Positions 32,176 through 39,938 of a stretch of DNA of 64,000 nt are shown here, piece after piece. The notes under the pieces were generated by a model, which did no database searches, was not told the origin of the DNA, and saw only the letters and a list, made by a program, of their open reading frames with translations. This DNA is from Streptomyces sp. ICC1. Its GTDB lineage: Bacteria > Actinomycetota > Actinomycetes > Streptomycetales > Streptomycetaceae. The position numbers were made by a program, and so were the translations under genes. Position 1 is the first letter of the stretch. The number at the start of each line of letters is the position of its first letter. The stretch lies in assembly GCF_003287935.1 (NCBI RefSeq), contig NZ_CP030287.1, positions 6,537,227 through 6,601,226 on the forward strand, read 5' to 3'.

Positions 32176-32223
32176 GAGAACACGTTTCAGTTCTGACCTT
32201 CCGTCAGAATGGAACGTGTTCTA
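32176..32223. promoter_or_regulatory. Paired KstR-like boxes flanking a CTGAC-N5-GTCAG palindrome
   Basis: GAGAACACGTTTCA (32176-32189) fits the KstR operator TNNAACNNGTTNNA except at the first base; TGGAACGTGTTCTA (32210-32223) fits it fully. Between them TTCTGAC (32191-32197) and GTCAGAA (32203-32209) form a perfect dyad with 5-base spacer. The whole 48-base region is nearly palindromic and ends 11 bases before the acyl-CoA dehydrogenase start. Confidence 0.6.
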
Positions 32224-32234
32224 CTCTGCCGCGC

Positions 32235-34379
32235 ATGGGCATCGGAATCACACAGGAACAGCGGGAGTTGGCCGCGGCCGTACGCGGCTGGGTCGCTCGG
32301 GCCGTGCCGCCCGAGGAAGTGCGCAAACTCCTCGACACCCCGCCGCAGACCGGCGCGCGCCCCGCCTACTGGGACGCGCTCGCCTCCTCCGGGCTGCTGG
32401 AGCCGCACCTGGACGGCGGGACCCTGCTCGACCTCACCGTCGCCGTGGAGGAAGCCGCCCGGGGCGCGCTGCCCGGGGCGTACCTGCCGAGCGCGCTGGC
32501 CTCCGTACTCCTGGACCGGGCCGGCGCCGAGCCGCTCGGCGGGCGGGTCGGCGCCGTCGCGCTCGGACCCGGGGACCTGACCGCCGTCGCCGTCGAGGGC
32601 GGCTACCTGCTCGACGGGAGCGCCCCGCCGGTGCTCGGCGCGGGCGAGGCCGACCTCGTCCTGCTCGCCGCCGAGACCGCGCACGGCACCCGCTGGTTCG
32701 CCGTGGACGCCGCGGCGCTGGACGTCCGCACCCACGAGAGCGCCGACCCGACCAGACCCACCGCCGGCGTCCGCGCCCGCGGGGTCACCGCCGGGCCCGA
32801 CCGGCTCCTCGAACTCGACGCCGCGCTCGTCCGCGACCTCGCCTGCGTGCTCTTCGCCGCCGACGCCTGCGGCACCGCCGCCTGGGCCCTGCACACCGCG
32901 GCCGAGTACGCCAAGGTGCGCGAGCAGTTCGGCCGGCCCATCGGACAGTTCCAGGGCATCAAGCACCTGTGCGCCGACATGCTCGTGCGCGTGGAGCAGG
33001 CCCGGGCCCTGGTCTGGGACGCCGCCCAGGCGACCGAGGAGCCCGCCGAGGTCCGCTCGCTGGTCTCCGCCCTCGCCGCCGGGACCGCACTCGACGCCGC
33101 CTACTCCTGCGCCAAGGACTGCATCCAGGTGCTCGGCGGCATCGGCTTCACCTGGGAGCACGACGCCCACATCTACCTGCGCCGGGCCCTCGTCGCCCGC
33201 CAGCTCCTCGGCTCCGGCGACGGCCACCGGGTCCGCGCCGTACGGCTCGCCGCCGCCGGGGCCCGGCGCGAGCTGCGCCTCGAACTGCCCGCGCAGGCCG
33301 AGAAGCACCGCGCGAAGGCCCGTACCGCCATCGAGGACGCGCGCGGCCTCGACCCCGCCACCGCCCGCCGGGTCCTGGCGCCCACCGGGTACGCCGCCCC
33401 GTACCTCCCGGCCCCCTACGGGCTCGGGGCCGGGCCCGTCGAACAGCTCGTCGTGCAGCAGGAGCTCAAGGCCGCCGGGGTCAAGGTCGCCGACCTCGGC
33501 ATCGCCACCTGGGTCGTCCCCTCGCTGCTGGCCTACGGGACCCCCGAGCAGCAGGAGCGCCACCTGCTGCCCACGCTGCGCGGGGACGTCACCTGGTGCC
33601 AGCTCTTCTCCGAGCCGGGCGCCGGCTCCGACCTCGCCTCGCTGCGCACCAAGGCGGAGCGGACCGCGGACGGGGACGGACCTGCGGACGGCGGCTGGAT
33701 CGTCAACGGGCAGAAGGTGTGGACGAGTTCCGCGCAGAGCGCCGACTACGGCATCCTGCTGGCCCGGACCGACCCGGACGCCCCCAAGCACAAGGGCCTC
33801 GGCTACTTCATCGTGGACATGAAGACCCCCGGGATCGACATCCGCCCGCTCAAGGAGATCACCGGCGAGGCCCTCTTCAACGAGGTCTACTTCGATGACG
33901 TCCGGCTCCCGGCGGACGCGCTCGTCGGGGCGCCGGACGGCGGCTGGAAGGTCGCCCGCAACACCCTCGGCAACGAACGCGTCCACATGGCCGACCAGAT
34001 GACCTTCGACACCGGCCTGGAGGCGCTGCTCGCGGGCTCCGCCGAACTCGAAGGCGCGTACCGCGTGCGGATCGGGGCGCTGGCCGCCGAGGCGCACGCC
34101 CTGGCCTGCATCGGGCTGCGCACCACCCTCCAGCAGGTCTCCGGGCTGGAGCCGGGCGCGGGCGCGTCCGTGCGCAAGCTCGTGCAGACCCCGCACCAGC
34201 AGCGGACCGCCGAGCTCGCGCTCGAACTGCTGGGCCCGGCGGGCGCGGTGAGCGAGGGGGCGGGCAAGCGGGCGGTGCACGGGATGCTCATGTCCCGCTG
34301 CCTGACCATCGCCGGAGGCACCACGCAGGTCCAGCTGAACGTCGTGGCCGAGCGCATCCTCGGCCTTCCCAGGGACTGA
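32235..34379 (+). CDS. Acyl-CoA dehydrogenase, two fused ACAD domains
   Basis: A 714-residue flavoenzyme subunit made of two acyl-CoA dehydrogenase units in tandem. In the first, REQFGRPIGQFQGIKH and IQVLGGIGFTWEHDAHIYLRRA are present (residues about 230-325). In the second (residues about 370-714), FSEPGAGSDLASLRTKAE, VNGQKVWTSSAQ and the C-terminal TTQVQLNVVAERILGLPRD are present. It would form the alpha,beta double bond in the first step of beta-oxidation. ATG 32235 lies directly after the operator region. The thiolase gene starts 12 bases after its stop, so the two form an operon. A steroid or bulky acyl-CoA substrate is inferred from the KstR boxes. Confidence 0.85.
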   Translation: MGIGITQEQRELAAAVRGWVARAVPPEEVRKLLDTPPQTGARPAYWDALASSGLLEPHLDGGTLLDLTVAVEEAARGALPGAYLPSALASVLLDRAGAEPLGGRVGAVALGPGDLTAVAVEGGYLLDGSAPPVLGAGEADLVLLAAETAHGTRWFAVDAAALDVRTHESADPTRPTAGVRARGVTAGPDRLLELDAALVRDLACVLFAADACGTAAWALHTAAEYAKVREQFGRPIGQFQGIKHLCADMLVRVEQARALVWDAAQATEEPAEVRSLVSALAAGTALDAAYSCAKDCIQVLGGIGFTWEHDAHIYLRRALVARQLLGSGDGHRVRAVRLAAAGARRELRLELPAQAEKHRAKARTAIEDARGLDPATARRVLAPTGYAAPYLPAPYGLGAGPVEQLVVQQELKAAGVKVADLGIATWVVPSLLAYGTPEQQERHLLPTLRGDVTWCQLFSEPGAGSDLASLRTKAERTADGDGPADGGWIVNGQKVWTSSAQSADYGILLARTDPDAPKHKGLGYFIVDMKTPGIDIRPLKEITGEALFNEVYFDDVRLPADALVGAPDGGWKVARNTLGNERVHMADQMTFDTGLEALLAGSAELEGAYRVRIGALAAEAHALACIGLRTTLQQVSGLEPGAGASVRKLVQTPHQQRTAELALELLGPAGAVSEGAGKRAVHGMLMSRCLTIAGGTTQVQLNVVAERILGLPRD

Positions 34380-34391
34380 AGGGCAGCAGTG

Positions 34392-35579
34392 ATGAAGTCG
34401 TACATCGTGGGCGTCGGCATGACGAAGTTCGAGAAGCCGGAGTCGCGGGACTGGCAGTACTGGGACATGGCGAAGGAAGCCGGGACGGCGGCGCTCGCGG
34501 ACGCGGGCATCGACTACGGCCTCGTCGAGCAGGTGCCGGTGGGCTACTGCTTCCAGGCCTCCACGGCCGGCCAGCGGGCGGCGTACGAGATCGGGCTGAG
34601 CGGGGTGCCCGTCTACAACGTCAACAACAACTGCGCGACCGGCTCGACGGCGCTGATGATGGCGCGGCAGTTCGTCGAGGGCGGCATCAACGACTGCGTG
34701 CTCGCGCTCGGCTTCGAGAAGATGAAGAAGGGCGCGCTGGGCGGCGGGGCGGACGGTGGGGACTTCAAGACCTCGCCGGTCGCCCGGCACTACGGGATCA
34801 TGGCGGCCGGGCACGGCTTCGAGATGTCGCCGCCGACCGCGCAGATCTTCGGGAACGCGGCCCGGGAGCACATGAAGCTGTACGGGACCACGGCCGCGCA
34901 GCTGGCGGCGGTCGGGGCGAAGAACCACCGGCACTCCGCGAACAACCCGAACGCGCAGTTCCAGGACGTCTACACGGTCGAGGAGATCCTCGCGGCGAAG
35001 ACGATCCACGAGCCGCTGACCAAGCTCCAGTGCTCGCCGACTTCGGACGGGGCGGCGGCGGCGGTCGTGGTCTCGGAGCGGTTCGTGGAGCGGCACGGGC
35101 TGGGGGACCGCGCGGTGGAGATCGCCGCGCAGGCGATGACGACGGACACCGAGGCCTCCTTCGCGTCGGGCTCGTGCATCGACGTGGTCGGCAAGCCGAT
35201 GACGGCGGCGGCGGGGCGGCAGGTCTTCGAGGCGTCCGGGCTCGGGATCGAGGACGTGGACGTGATCGAGCTGCACGACTGCTTCTCGATCAACGAGCTG
35301 CTGACGTACGAGGCGCTGGGGATGTGCGAGGCGGGTGGCTCGGGGCCGCTGGTGGAGTCGGGCGCGACGACGTACGGCGGGCGGTGGGTGGTGAACCCGT
35401 CGGGGGGCCTGATCTCGAAGGGCCACCCGCTGGGGGCGACGGGGCTCGCGCAGGCGGCGGAGCTGGTGTGGCAGCTGCGGGGCCTGGCGGGGGCCCGGCA
35501 GGTGTCCGGAGCCCGGGTCGGCCTGGCGCACAACATCGGCCTGGGCGGCGCGGCGGTGGTCACCCTCCTCCGCAAGTAG
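34392..35579 (+). CDS. SCPx/lipid-transfer-type thiolase
   Basis: A 395-residue thiolase-superfamily protein of the SCPx/Ltp branch: acyl-forming Cys81 in NNNCATGS, HDCFSINELL, and the conserved GHPLGATG near the C-terminus. The expected His and second nucleophile regions are intact, so it is likely active as a thiolase or retro-aldolase. It would release a shortened acyl-CoA in the last step of beta-oxidation. ATG 34392 (or GTG 34389) follows GGGCAGCAG. It is translationally close to the ACAD gene, forming the first and last steps of the cycle. Confidence 0.85.
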   Translation: MKSYIVGVGMTKFEKPESRDWQYWDMAKEAGTAALADAGIDYGLVEQVPVGYCFQASTAGQRAAYEIGLSGVPVYNVNNNCATGSTALMMARQFVEGGINDCVLALGFEKMKKGALGGGADGGDFKTSPVARHYGIMAAGHGFEMSPPTAQIFGNAAREHMKLYGTTAAQLAAVGAKNHRHSANNPNAQFQDVYTVEEILAAKTIHEPLTKLQCSPTSDGAAAAVVVSERFVERHGLGDRAVEIAAQAMTTDTEASFASGSCIDVVGKPMTAAAGRQVFEASGLGIEDVDVIELHDCFSINELLTYEALGMCEAGGSGPLVESGATTYGGRWVVNPSGGLISKGHPLGATGLAQAAELVWQLRGLAGARQVSGARVGLAHNIGLGGAAVVTLLRK

Positions 35580-35662
35580 CCCGGCCGGCTGGTGAACTCC
35601 CGACCGGGCCCGGCCCGACCCGGCCCGGCCCGGTCCCGCGGGTGCGGGGCTGAAGGGTCGCC

Positions 35663-36763
35663 TCAAACTCCCCCAGCTACCGCTGGGAGGTGCCCCCTGG
35701 CGGGGCTGGGTTGTGCCGGGGCGGCTTCGGCCGAGGGGGCCGACAGGCCTGGCATCAGACGGAGCGCGTTGTCGCGGCTGATCGCGCGGTGGTGGGCCGG
35801 GGTGAGGGCCGGGTCCGCGGCCAGGGCCGGGAGGGCGATGTCCGTGACCATCGCCGACGGGCACGCCGGCCAGTCGCTGCCGAAGAGGAGCTGGGACGGC
35901 GGGACCGTCGCGAGGAGCGTGCCCGCCGGGGACATGGGCCCCGCCGTGTCGTAGTGGAAGCGCCGCATGTGGTCCCGGACCATCGCCGGATCGACCGGCG
36001 GGCTGAACGCCCCCGCGAAGGCCTCCACCCGCGTCGCGATGTGCGGCAGGAAGCCGCCCGCGTGCGGCAGGATCACCGACAGGTTCGGGAAGCGGTCGAG
36101 CGTCCGCTTGTGGATCATGTTCACGGCGGCCCGCGTCGTGTCCAGCAGGAAGTCGCACAGGAAGTTCGGGATGCCCGGGACGTTCGCGGCGCCGCCCGGA
36201 CCGCCCGCGCCGCCCGGACCGCCCGCACCGCCCGGACCGCCCGGCGCGCCCCCCGGGAGGTTGTGCGGGTGGGTGTCCACCACCGCCGAGCGCTCGTCCA
36301 GTTCCGCGAAGAGCGGATCGTACGAGGGATCGCCCAGGTAGACCCCGCCGTAGTTCGCCGTCACGTTCACCCCGACCGCGCCGAGCTCGTCCAGGCCGTG
36401 GCGCAGCGCCCAGGACGCGACCTCGGGGTCGTCCAGGAAGAGCGGCACGTGGAACGCGAACCGGCCCGGGTGCGCGCTCACCACCTCGGTCGCCGCCCGC
36501 AGGGTCACGGTGGTGGCCTCCCGCAGCTGCGCGGAGGTCTCGTAGCGCGCCGGCAGCATCGGCTTGAGGACGGCGGTGGCGATCCCCGCCCGGTCCATCA
36601 CGTCCAGCGCGGACGCGGCGTCCCAGCGCGCCCACGGCGGCAGCGCCTTCGGGTTCACCAGCCCCTGCCGTTCGGCCCACTCCAGCCACTGCGGGGCACA
36701 GAAGTGGTGGTGGACGTCGATCCTGGCGCGGCTGCCGTCGTCAGGCGGCGTGGTTTCCGGCAT
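35663..36763 (-). CDS. Amidohydrolase, ACMSD-like metal-dependent hydrolase/decarboxylase
   Basis: A 366-residue TIM-barrel protein. The metal motif HHHF (RIDVHHHFCAPQWLEW) is at residue 18 onward. Further ligands are the His in VDTHPHNL and ILPHAGGFLPH and the Asp in LLFGSDWPACP, as in ACMSD-type amidohydrolases. A Gly/Pro insertion (GGPGGA repeats) is inserted after HPHNL, where the active-site loop would be. The last 13 residues come from a palindromic repeat unit at 35667-35699. It lies convergent with the thiolase and divergent from the P450. Confidence 0.8.
   Translation of the reverse strand: MPETTPPDDGSRARIDVHHHFCAPQWLEWAERQGLVNPKALPPWARWDAASALDVMDRAGIATAVLKPMLPARYETSAQLREATTVTLRAATEVVSAHPGRFAFHVPLFLDDPEVASWALRHGLDELGAVGVNVTANYGGVYLGDPSYDPLFAELDERSAVVDTHPHNLPGGAPGGPGGAGGPGGAGGPGGAANVPGIPNFLCDFLLDTTRAAVNMIHKRTLDRFPNLSVILPHAGGFLPHIATRVEAFAGAFSPPVDPAMVRDHMRRFHYDTAGPMSPAGTLLATVPPSQLLFGSDWPACPSAMVTDIALPALAADPALTPAHHRAISRDNALRLMPGLSAPSAEAAPAQPSPARGHLPAVAGGV
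35667..35699. repeat. Streptomyces-type dispersed palindromic unit
   Basis: ACTCCCCCAGCTACCGCTGG and the following bases form CCCAGC-TACC-GCTGGG with GAGGTGCCCC beside it. This short palindromic unit recurs in Streptomyces intergenic DNA. It overlaps the 3' end of the amidohydrolase gene and supplies that protein's last residues. Confidence 0.5.
36192..36245. repeat. 18-bp coding minisatellite in the amidohydrolase
   Basis: Three consecutive 18-base units beginning CCGCCCGGACCGCCCG (36192, 36210, 36228) differ only in their last two bases. They encode the GGPGGA repeats of the enzyme. Confidence 0.85.
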
Positions 36764-36946
36764 GGAGGCACCGTAGGGGAGCCTCGCGCGGGTCCCCGCG
36801 GGACGGGCCCGGGACCCGGCCGATCCGCTCAGGCGGGCGTACTTTCGGGCCCGAACGGGGTAATCGGAGGGTCATCGGAGTTACCGGGCCGGTGCCCCAC
36901 GGGAGGAGCTCGCTGGAAGTTCGAGCCCCATGAGAGGTCTGAACAC

Positions 36947-38251
36947 GTGACGACCGAACCCGCAGTGGCCGTGAGTGACGGCCTCCCCGTCGACGAAGCC
37001 GTCGCGGCCGTGTCCACGGGCACGCCGGAGTACCGTACGTGCCCCCATCCGGTCTACCGGTCGCTGCGCGAGCAGGCCCCCGTCTGCGAGCTGACGACCC
37101 GGCACGGCGTCCCGACGTACCTGATCACCCGGTACGACGACGCCCGGCTCGCCCTCTCCGATCCGCGCATCGGCAAGGACATGCACCAGGGCCTCGACAT
37201 CTACCACGCGGTCTTCGGGAACACCTGCGACGCCCTCGACGACAACCTGCTCTTCGCCGACCCCCCTCGGCACACCCGGCTGCGGCACATCGCCCACGAG
37301 GCCTTCACCCCGCGCCACGTCAAACTGCTGCGCCCGCGCATCGAGGAGATCGCCGGCGAGCTGCTGGCGAAGTGCCCGACGGACACCCCCGTCGACCTGA
37401 TGACTTCCTTCGCGCTGCCGCTGCCCGTCATGGTCATCTGCGAGCTGCTGGGCATCGTCGGCGACGAGCGCACGGACGTCCTGAAGTGGTTCGGCCAGGT
37501 GACGCGCTCCCGGTTCAGCAAGGACATGGCCGACGACCTGGCCGCCGCCGAGCACTGGCTGCGCGGCTATTTCGGCGGCCTCGTCACCCGCAAGCGCGCG
37601 GAGCCCTCGGACGACTTCCTCAGCGTGCTGATCGAGACGCAGCACGCCGAGGGCGCCCTGACCGACGACGAGCTCGTGTCGATGATGTGGGTCCTGCTCT
37701 TCGCCGGGCACAAGACCACCACCTACCAGATCGGCAACGCGGTCTTCGCCCTGCTCTCGCACCCCGACCAGCTGGCGCTCGTCAAGGAGGACCGGTCGCT
37801 GCTGCCGCAGGCGATCGAGGAGCTCGTCCGGTTCGAGGGCTCCGTGGAGACCTCCACGTTCCGCTACGCGCTGGAGGACCTGGAGATCGGGGGAGTGGCC
37901 ATCCCCCGGGGCGCCCTCGTGCAGATCGCGATCACCTCGGCCAACCGCGACCCGGAGAAGTTCCCCTCGCCGGACACCCTGGACGTGACGCGGAAGGGGC
38001 TGCAGAGCACCCACCTCGGGTTCGGCCACGGGGCGCACTACTGCCTCGGCGCCCCGCTGGCCCGCATGGAGCTGGAGACCGCCCTGACGGCCCTGCTCGA
38101 CCGCTTCCCCGACATGGTCCTGGCGACGCCGGCGACGGGCGAGGAGGAGTGGCTCAAGGGGCCGTTCCCGGCCTTCCGCGGGCTGGAGCGGCTCCCGGTC
38201 GCGCTGGACCCCTCGCGGACCGTCGACGACTGGACCAAGCCCAGCCCCTGA
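36947..38251 (+). CDS. Cytochrome P450 (soluble bacterial class)
   Basis: A 434-residue P450. The I-helix oxygen-activation motif is AGHKTTT (residues about 254-260), the ExxR pair is EELVR near residue 292, and the haem-binding loop is FGHGAHYCLG with Cys366. It is soluble, without a membrane anchor, so it needs a ferredoxin partner, which is not encoded next to it. Length and N-terminus do not fit CYP125, the usual sterol C26 hydroxylase. GTG 36947 follows GAGAGG. It sits within the KstR-like module and divergently from the amidohydrolase; hydroxylation of the module's substrate is an inference. Confidence 0.88.
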   Translation: MTTEPAVAVSDGLPVDEAVAAVSTGTPEYRTCPHPVYRSLREQAPVCELTTRHGVPTYLITRYDDARLALSDPRIGKDMHQGLDIYHAVFGNTCDALDDNLLFADPPRHTRLRHIAHEAFTPRHVKLLRPRIEEIAGELLAKCPTDTPVDLMTSFALPLPVMVICELLGIVGDERTDVLKWFGQVTRSRFSKDMADDLAAAEHWLRGYFGGLVTRKRAEPSDDFLSVLIETQHAEGALTDDELVSMMWVLLFAGHKTTTYQIGNAVFALLSHPDQLALVKEDRSLLPQAIEELVRFEGSVETSTFRYALEDLEIGGVAIPRGALVQIAITSANRDPEKFPSPDTLDVTRKGLQSTHLGFGHGAHYCLGAPLARMELETALTALLDRFPDMVLATPATGEEEWLKGPFPAFRGLERLPVALDPSRTVDDWTKPSP

Positions 38252-38271
38252 GCACCCCCCGCTCGCTCGCG

Positions 38272-38311
38272 CGCCCGCCCCGCCGATCCGTCCGGACCGG
38301 CGGGGCGGGCG
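38272..38311 (+). terminator. Terminator after P450
   Basis: CGCCCGCCCCGCCG (38272-38285) pairs perfectly over 14 bases with 38298-38311; the loop can pair further. It begins 20 bases after the P450 stop. Confidence 0.75.
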
Positions 38312-38360
38312 TACGTGTGCGCTGAGGGGCCCCGAGGTGGCCTGAGGTGACCTGAAGGGC

Positions 38361-38720
38361 TCAGGGGGCGTCCAGCGCCGGGTCCGTCACCGACTCCCCG
38401 CGGGAGGCGCGGCGCACGGACTCCGCGAGGTCCTCGACCGGGCCGTCGCGCAGGACCAGGCCCGCCCCGCCCGCCGCGGCCACCGCCCGCGCCAGTCCGG
38501 GGTGCGCCGAGCCCGTCAGGACCAGGATCCGGCATTCCGGATCGTCCGCGAGGAGCTCGGGTACGCGCTCCACCGACTCGGTGAGCGCCACCGCCGGGCG
38601 GGCCATCGCCGAAGCGACCACCTCGATGTCCGGCTGGAGGCCCAGGAGGAGGGCCAGGGAGGGGTTCGGCGGGTCCAGGAGCACCCGCAGGGATCGGACA
38701 GGGCGCTGGGAAACGGGCAT
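38361..38720 (-). CDS. Receiver-like protein without output domain
   Basis: A 119-residue protein that aligns in style with response-regulator receiver domains (RVLLDPPNPSLALLLGLQP opening, RILVLTGSAHPG strand, VEDLAESVRRASRGE final helix). It lacks a DNA-binding domain, and the phosphorylation Asp and conserved Lys are not in place (LVLRDGPVED). It is probably a pseudo-receiver that binds a protein partner. It is divergent from the MaoC operon across the region with the second KstR-like box. ATG 38720 is preferred because the upstream part of the frame (to 38828) does not look coding. Confidence 0.55.
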   Translation of the reverse strand: MPVSQRPVRSLRVLLDPPNPSLALLLGLQPDIEVVASAMARPAVALTESVERVPELLADDPECRILVLTGSAHPGLARAVAAAGGAGLVLRDGPVEDLAESVRRASRGESVTDPALDAP

Positions 38721-38789
38721 CTCGTCCACCCGCCAAGAGTAGGGGCGGGGTGTCCGGTCTCCGGGCAACACGCACCGCAAGAAGAAGAA

Positions 38790-38804
38790 CTGACAGTTCG
38801 TCAG
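38790..38804. promoter_or_regulatory. CTGAC-N5-GTCAG palindrome
   Basis: CTGAC (38790-38794) and GTCAG (38800-38804) with spacer AGTTC. The same half-sites with the same 5-base spacer occur at 32193-32207 upstream of the acyl-CoA dehydrogenase. It lies between the divergent receiver-like and MaoC genes. Confidence 0.5.
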
Positions 38805-38867
38805 GAGTCTTCCCGGGAGTCTTCCCAACTGCTGGGGGGTGCGTTATACATTCCTTCACCGGCAACC

Positions 38868-38881
38868 TAGAACGCGTTCTA
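38868..38881. promoter_or_regulatory. KstR-like operator
   Basis: TAGAACGCGTTCTA fits TNNAACNNGTTNNA and is a perfect palindrome; with one more base each side it is 16 bp (38867-38882). It is about 150 bases before the MaoC gene and downstream of the CTGAC palindrome. KstR is the TetR-type repressor of sterol catabolism in mycolic-acid actinobacteria. Confidence 0.6.
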
Positions 38882-39028
38882 GACGAACGCGTCCCGGGCA
38901 GCCGGTCCCGCATACGACCTCGGTGCGGCCGACGGTGCGGACGGCCGCGCCGAGGTCTTCCAAAGGCCCCAGTTTTCAGAAGACGGTGTTCCGAAGACGG
39001 TGTTTCCAAGACAGGGAGCAGCACGCCC

Positions 39029-39901
39029 ATGCCGATCGATGCCGCCAAGGCCCTCGCCGCAGAACCCCGCCAGGGGAACATCGCCTGGGACCACAAGGAC
39101 ATCCAGCTCTACCACCTCGGACTCGGCGCAGGGACCTCCCCGAACAACCCCGGGGCAGCCACCGACCCCGACGAGCTGCGCTACACCCTGGAGTCCAAGC
39201 TCCACGTGCTGCCCAGCTTCGCGACGGTCGCCGGCGCCGGCATGGCCATGATGGGCGGCCTCGCGGCCCCCGGCATCGAGGTCAACCTCGCCATGGTCCT
39301 GCACGGCGGACAGTCCATCGAGCTGCACCGGCCCATCCCCGTCAAGGGCGAGGCCACCTCCTCCGCGAAGGTCGCCGCCGTCTACGACAAGGGCAAGGCG
39401 GCCGTGGTCGTCCTGCGCACCGAGGTCGCGGACGCCGACGGGCCGCTGTGGACCTCCGACGCGCAGATCTTCGTACGCGGTGAAGGCGGCTTCGGCGGCG
39501 ACCGCGGCCCCTCCGTGAAGACCGAGCAGCCCGAGCGGGCGCCCGACCGGACCGAGGAGCGGAAGATCCGCGAGGAGCAGGCGCTGCTGTACCGCCTCTC
39601 CGGTGACTGGAACCCGCTGCACGCCGACCCGGAGTTCGCCAAGCTGGCCGGCTTCGACCAGCCGATCCTGCACGGCCTGTGCTCGTACGGGATGACCCTG
39701 AAGACCGTGGTCGACACCCTCCTCGACGGGGACGTCTCCCGCGTCCGCGCCTACCGCACGCGCTTCGCCGGGATCGTCTTCCCCGGCGAGACCCTGCGCA
39801 TCCGGATGTGGCAGGAGCCCGGCCGCGTCCTCGTCACGGTGACCGCCGCCGACCGCGACGACGCCCCGGTCCTCGCCGACACCGTCGTCGAACACGCCTA
39901 A
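39029..39901 (+). CDS. MaoC-family 2-enoyl-CoA hydratase (hydratase 2)
   Basis: A 290-residue double hot-dog protein. The N-terminal unit is the linker-type fold and the C-terminal unit carries the hydratase-2 motif GDWNPLHADPEFA (residues about 196-208, catalytic Asp and His) then GFDQPILHG. It matches the MFE-2/Hsd4B type that hydrates bulky enoyl-CoAs to (R)-3-hydroxyacyl-CoAs. ATG 39029 begins MPIDAAKALAAEP. It is the first gene of an operon with the alcohol dehydrogenase (38 bases later) and SDR, under the KstR-like box. Confidence 0.88.
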   Translation: MPIDAAKALAAEPRQGNIAWDHKDIQLYHLGLGAGTSPNNPGAATDPDELRYTLESKLHVLPSFATVAGAGMAMMGGLAAPGIEVNLAMVLHGGQSIELHRPIPVKGEATSSAKVAAVYDKGKAAVVVLRTEVADADGPLWTSDAQIFVRGEGGFGGDRGPSVKTEQPERAPDRTEERKIREEQALLYRLSGDWNPLHADPEFAKLAGFDQPILHGLCSYGMTLKTVVDTLLDGDVSRVRAYRTRFAGIVFPGETLRIRMWQEPGRVLVTVTAADRDDAPVLADTVVEHA

Positions 39902-39938
39902 TCCGTCAGACAGCCAGGCAGACAGAAGGAGCCGCACC

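Noticed and set aside
32187..36689. 1500-aa minus-strand frame opposite ACAD and thiolase genes
   Set aside because: Shadow of the real plus-strand genes; no protein motif.
36947..38251. CYP125 identity for the P450
   Set aside because: Length, N-terminus and motif wording fit general soluble Streptomyces P450s, and the KstR-like context alone is not enough.
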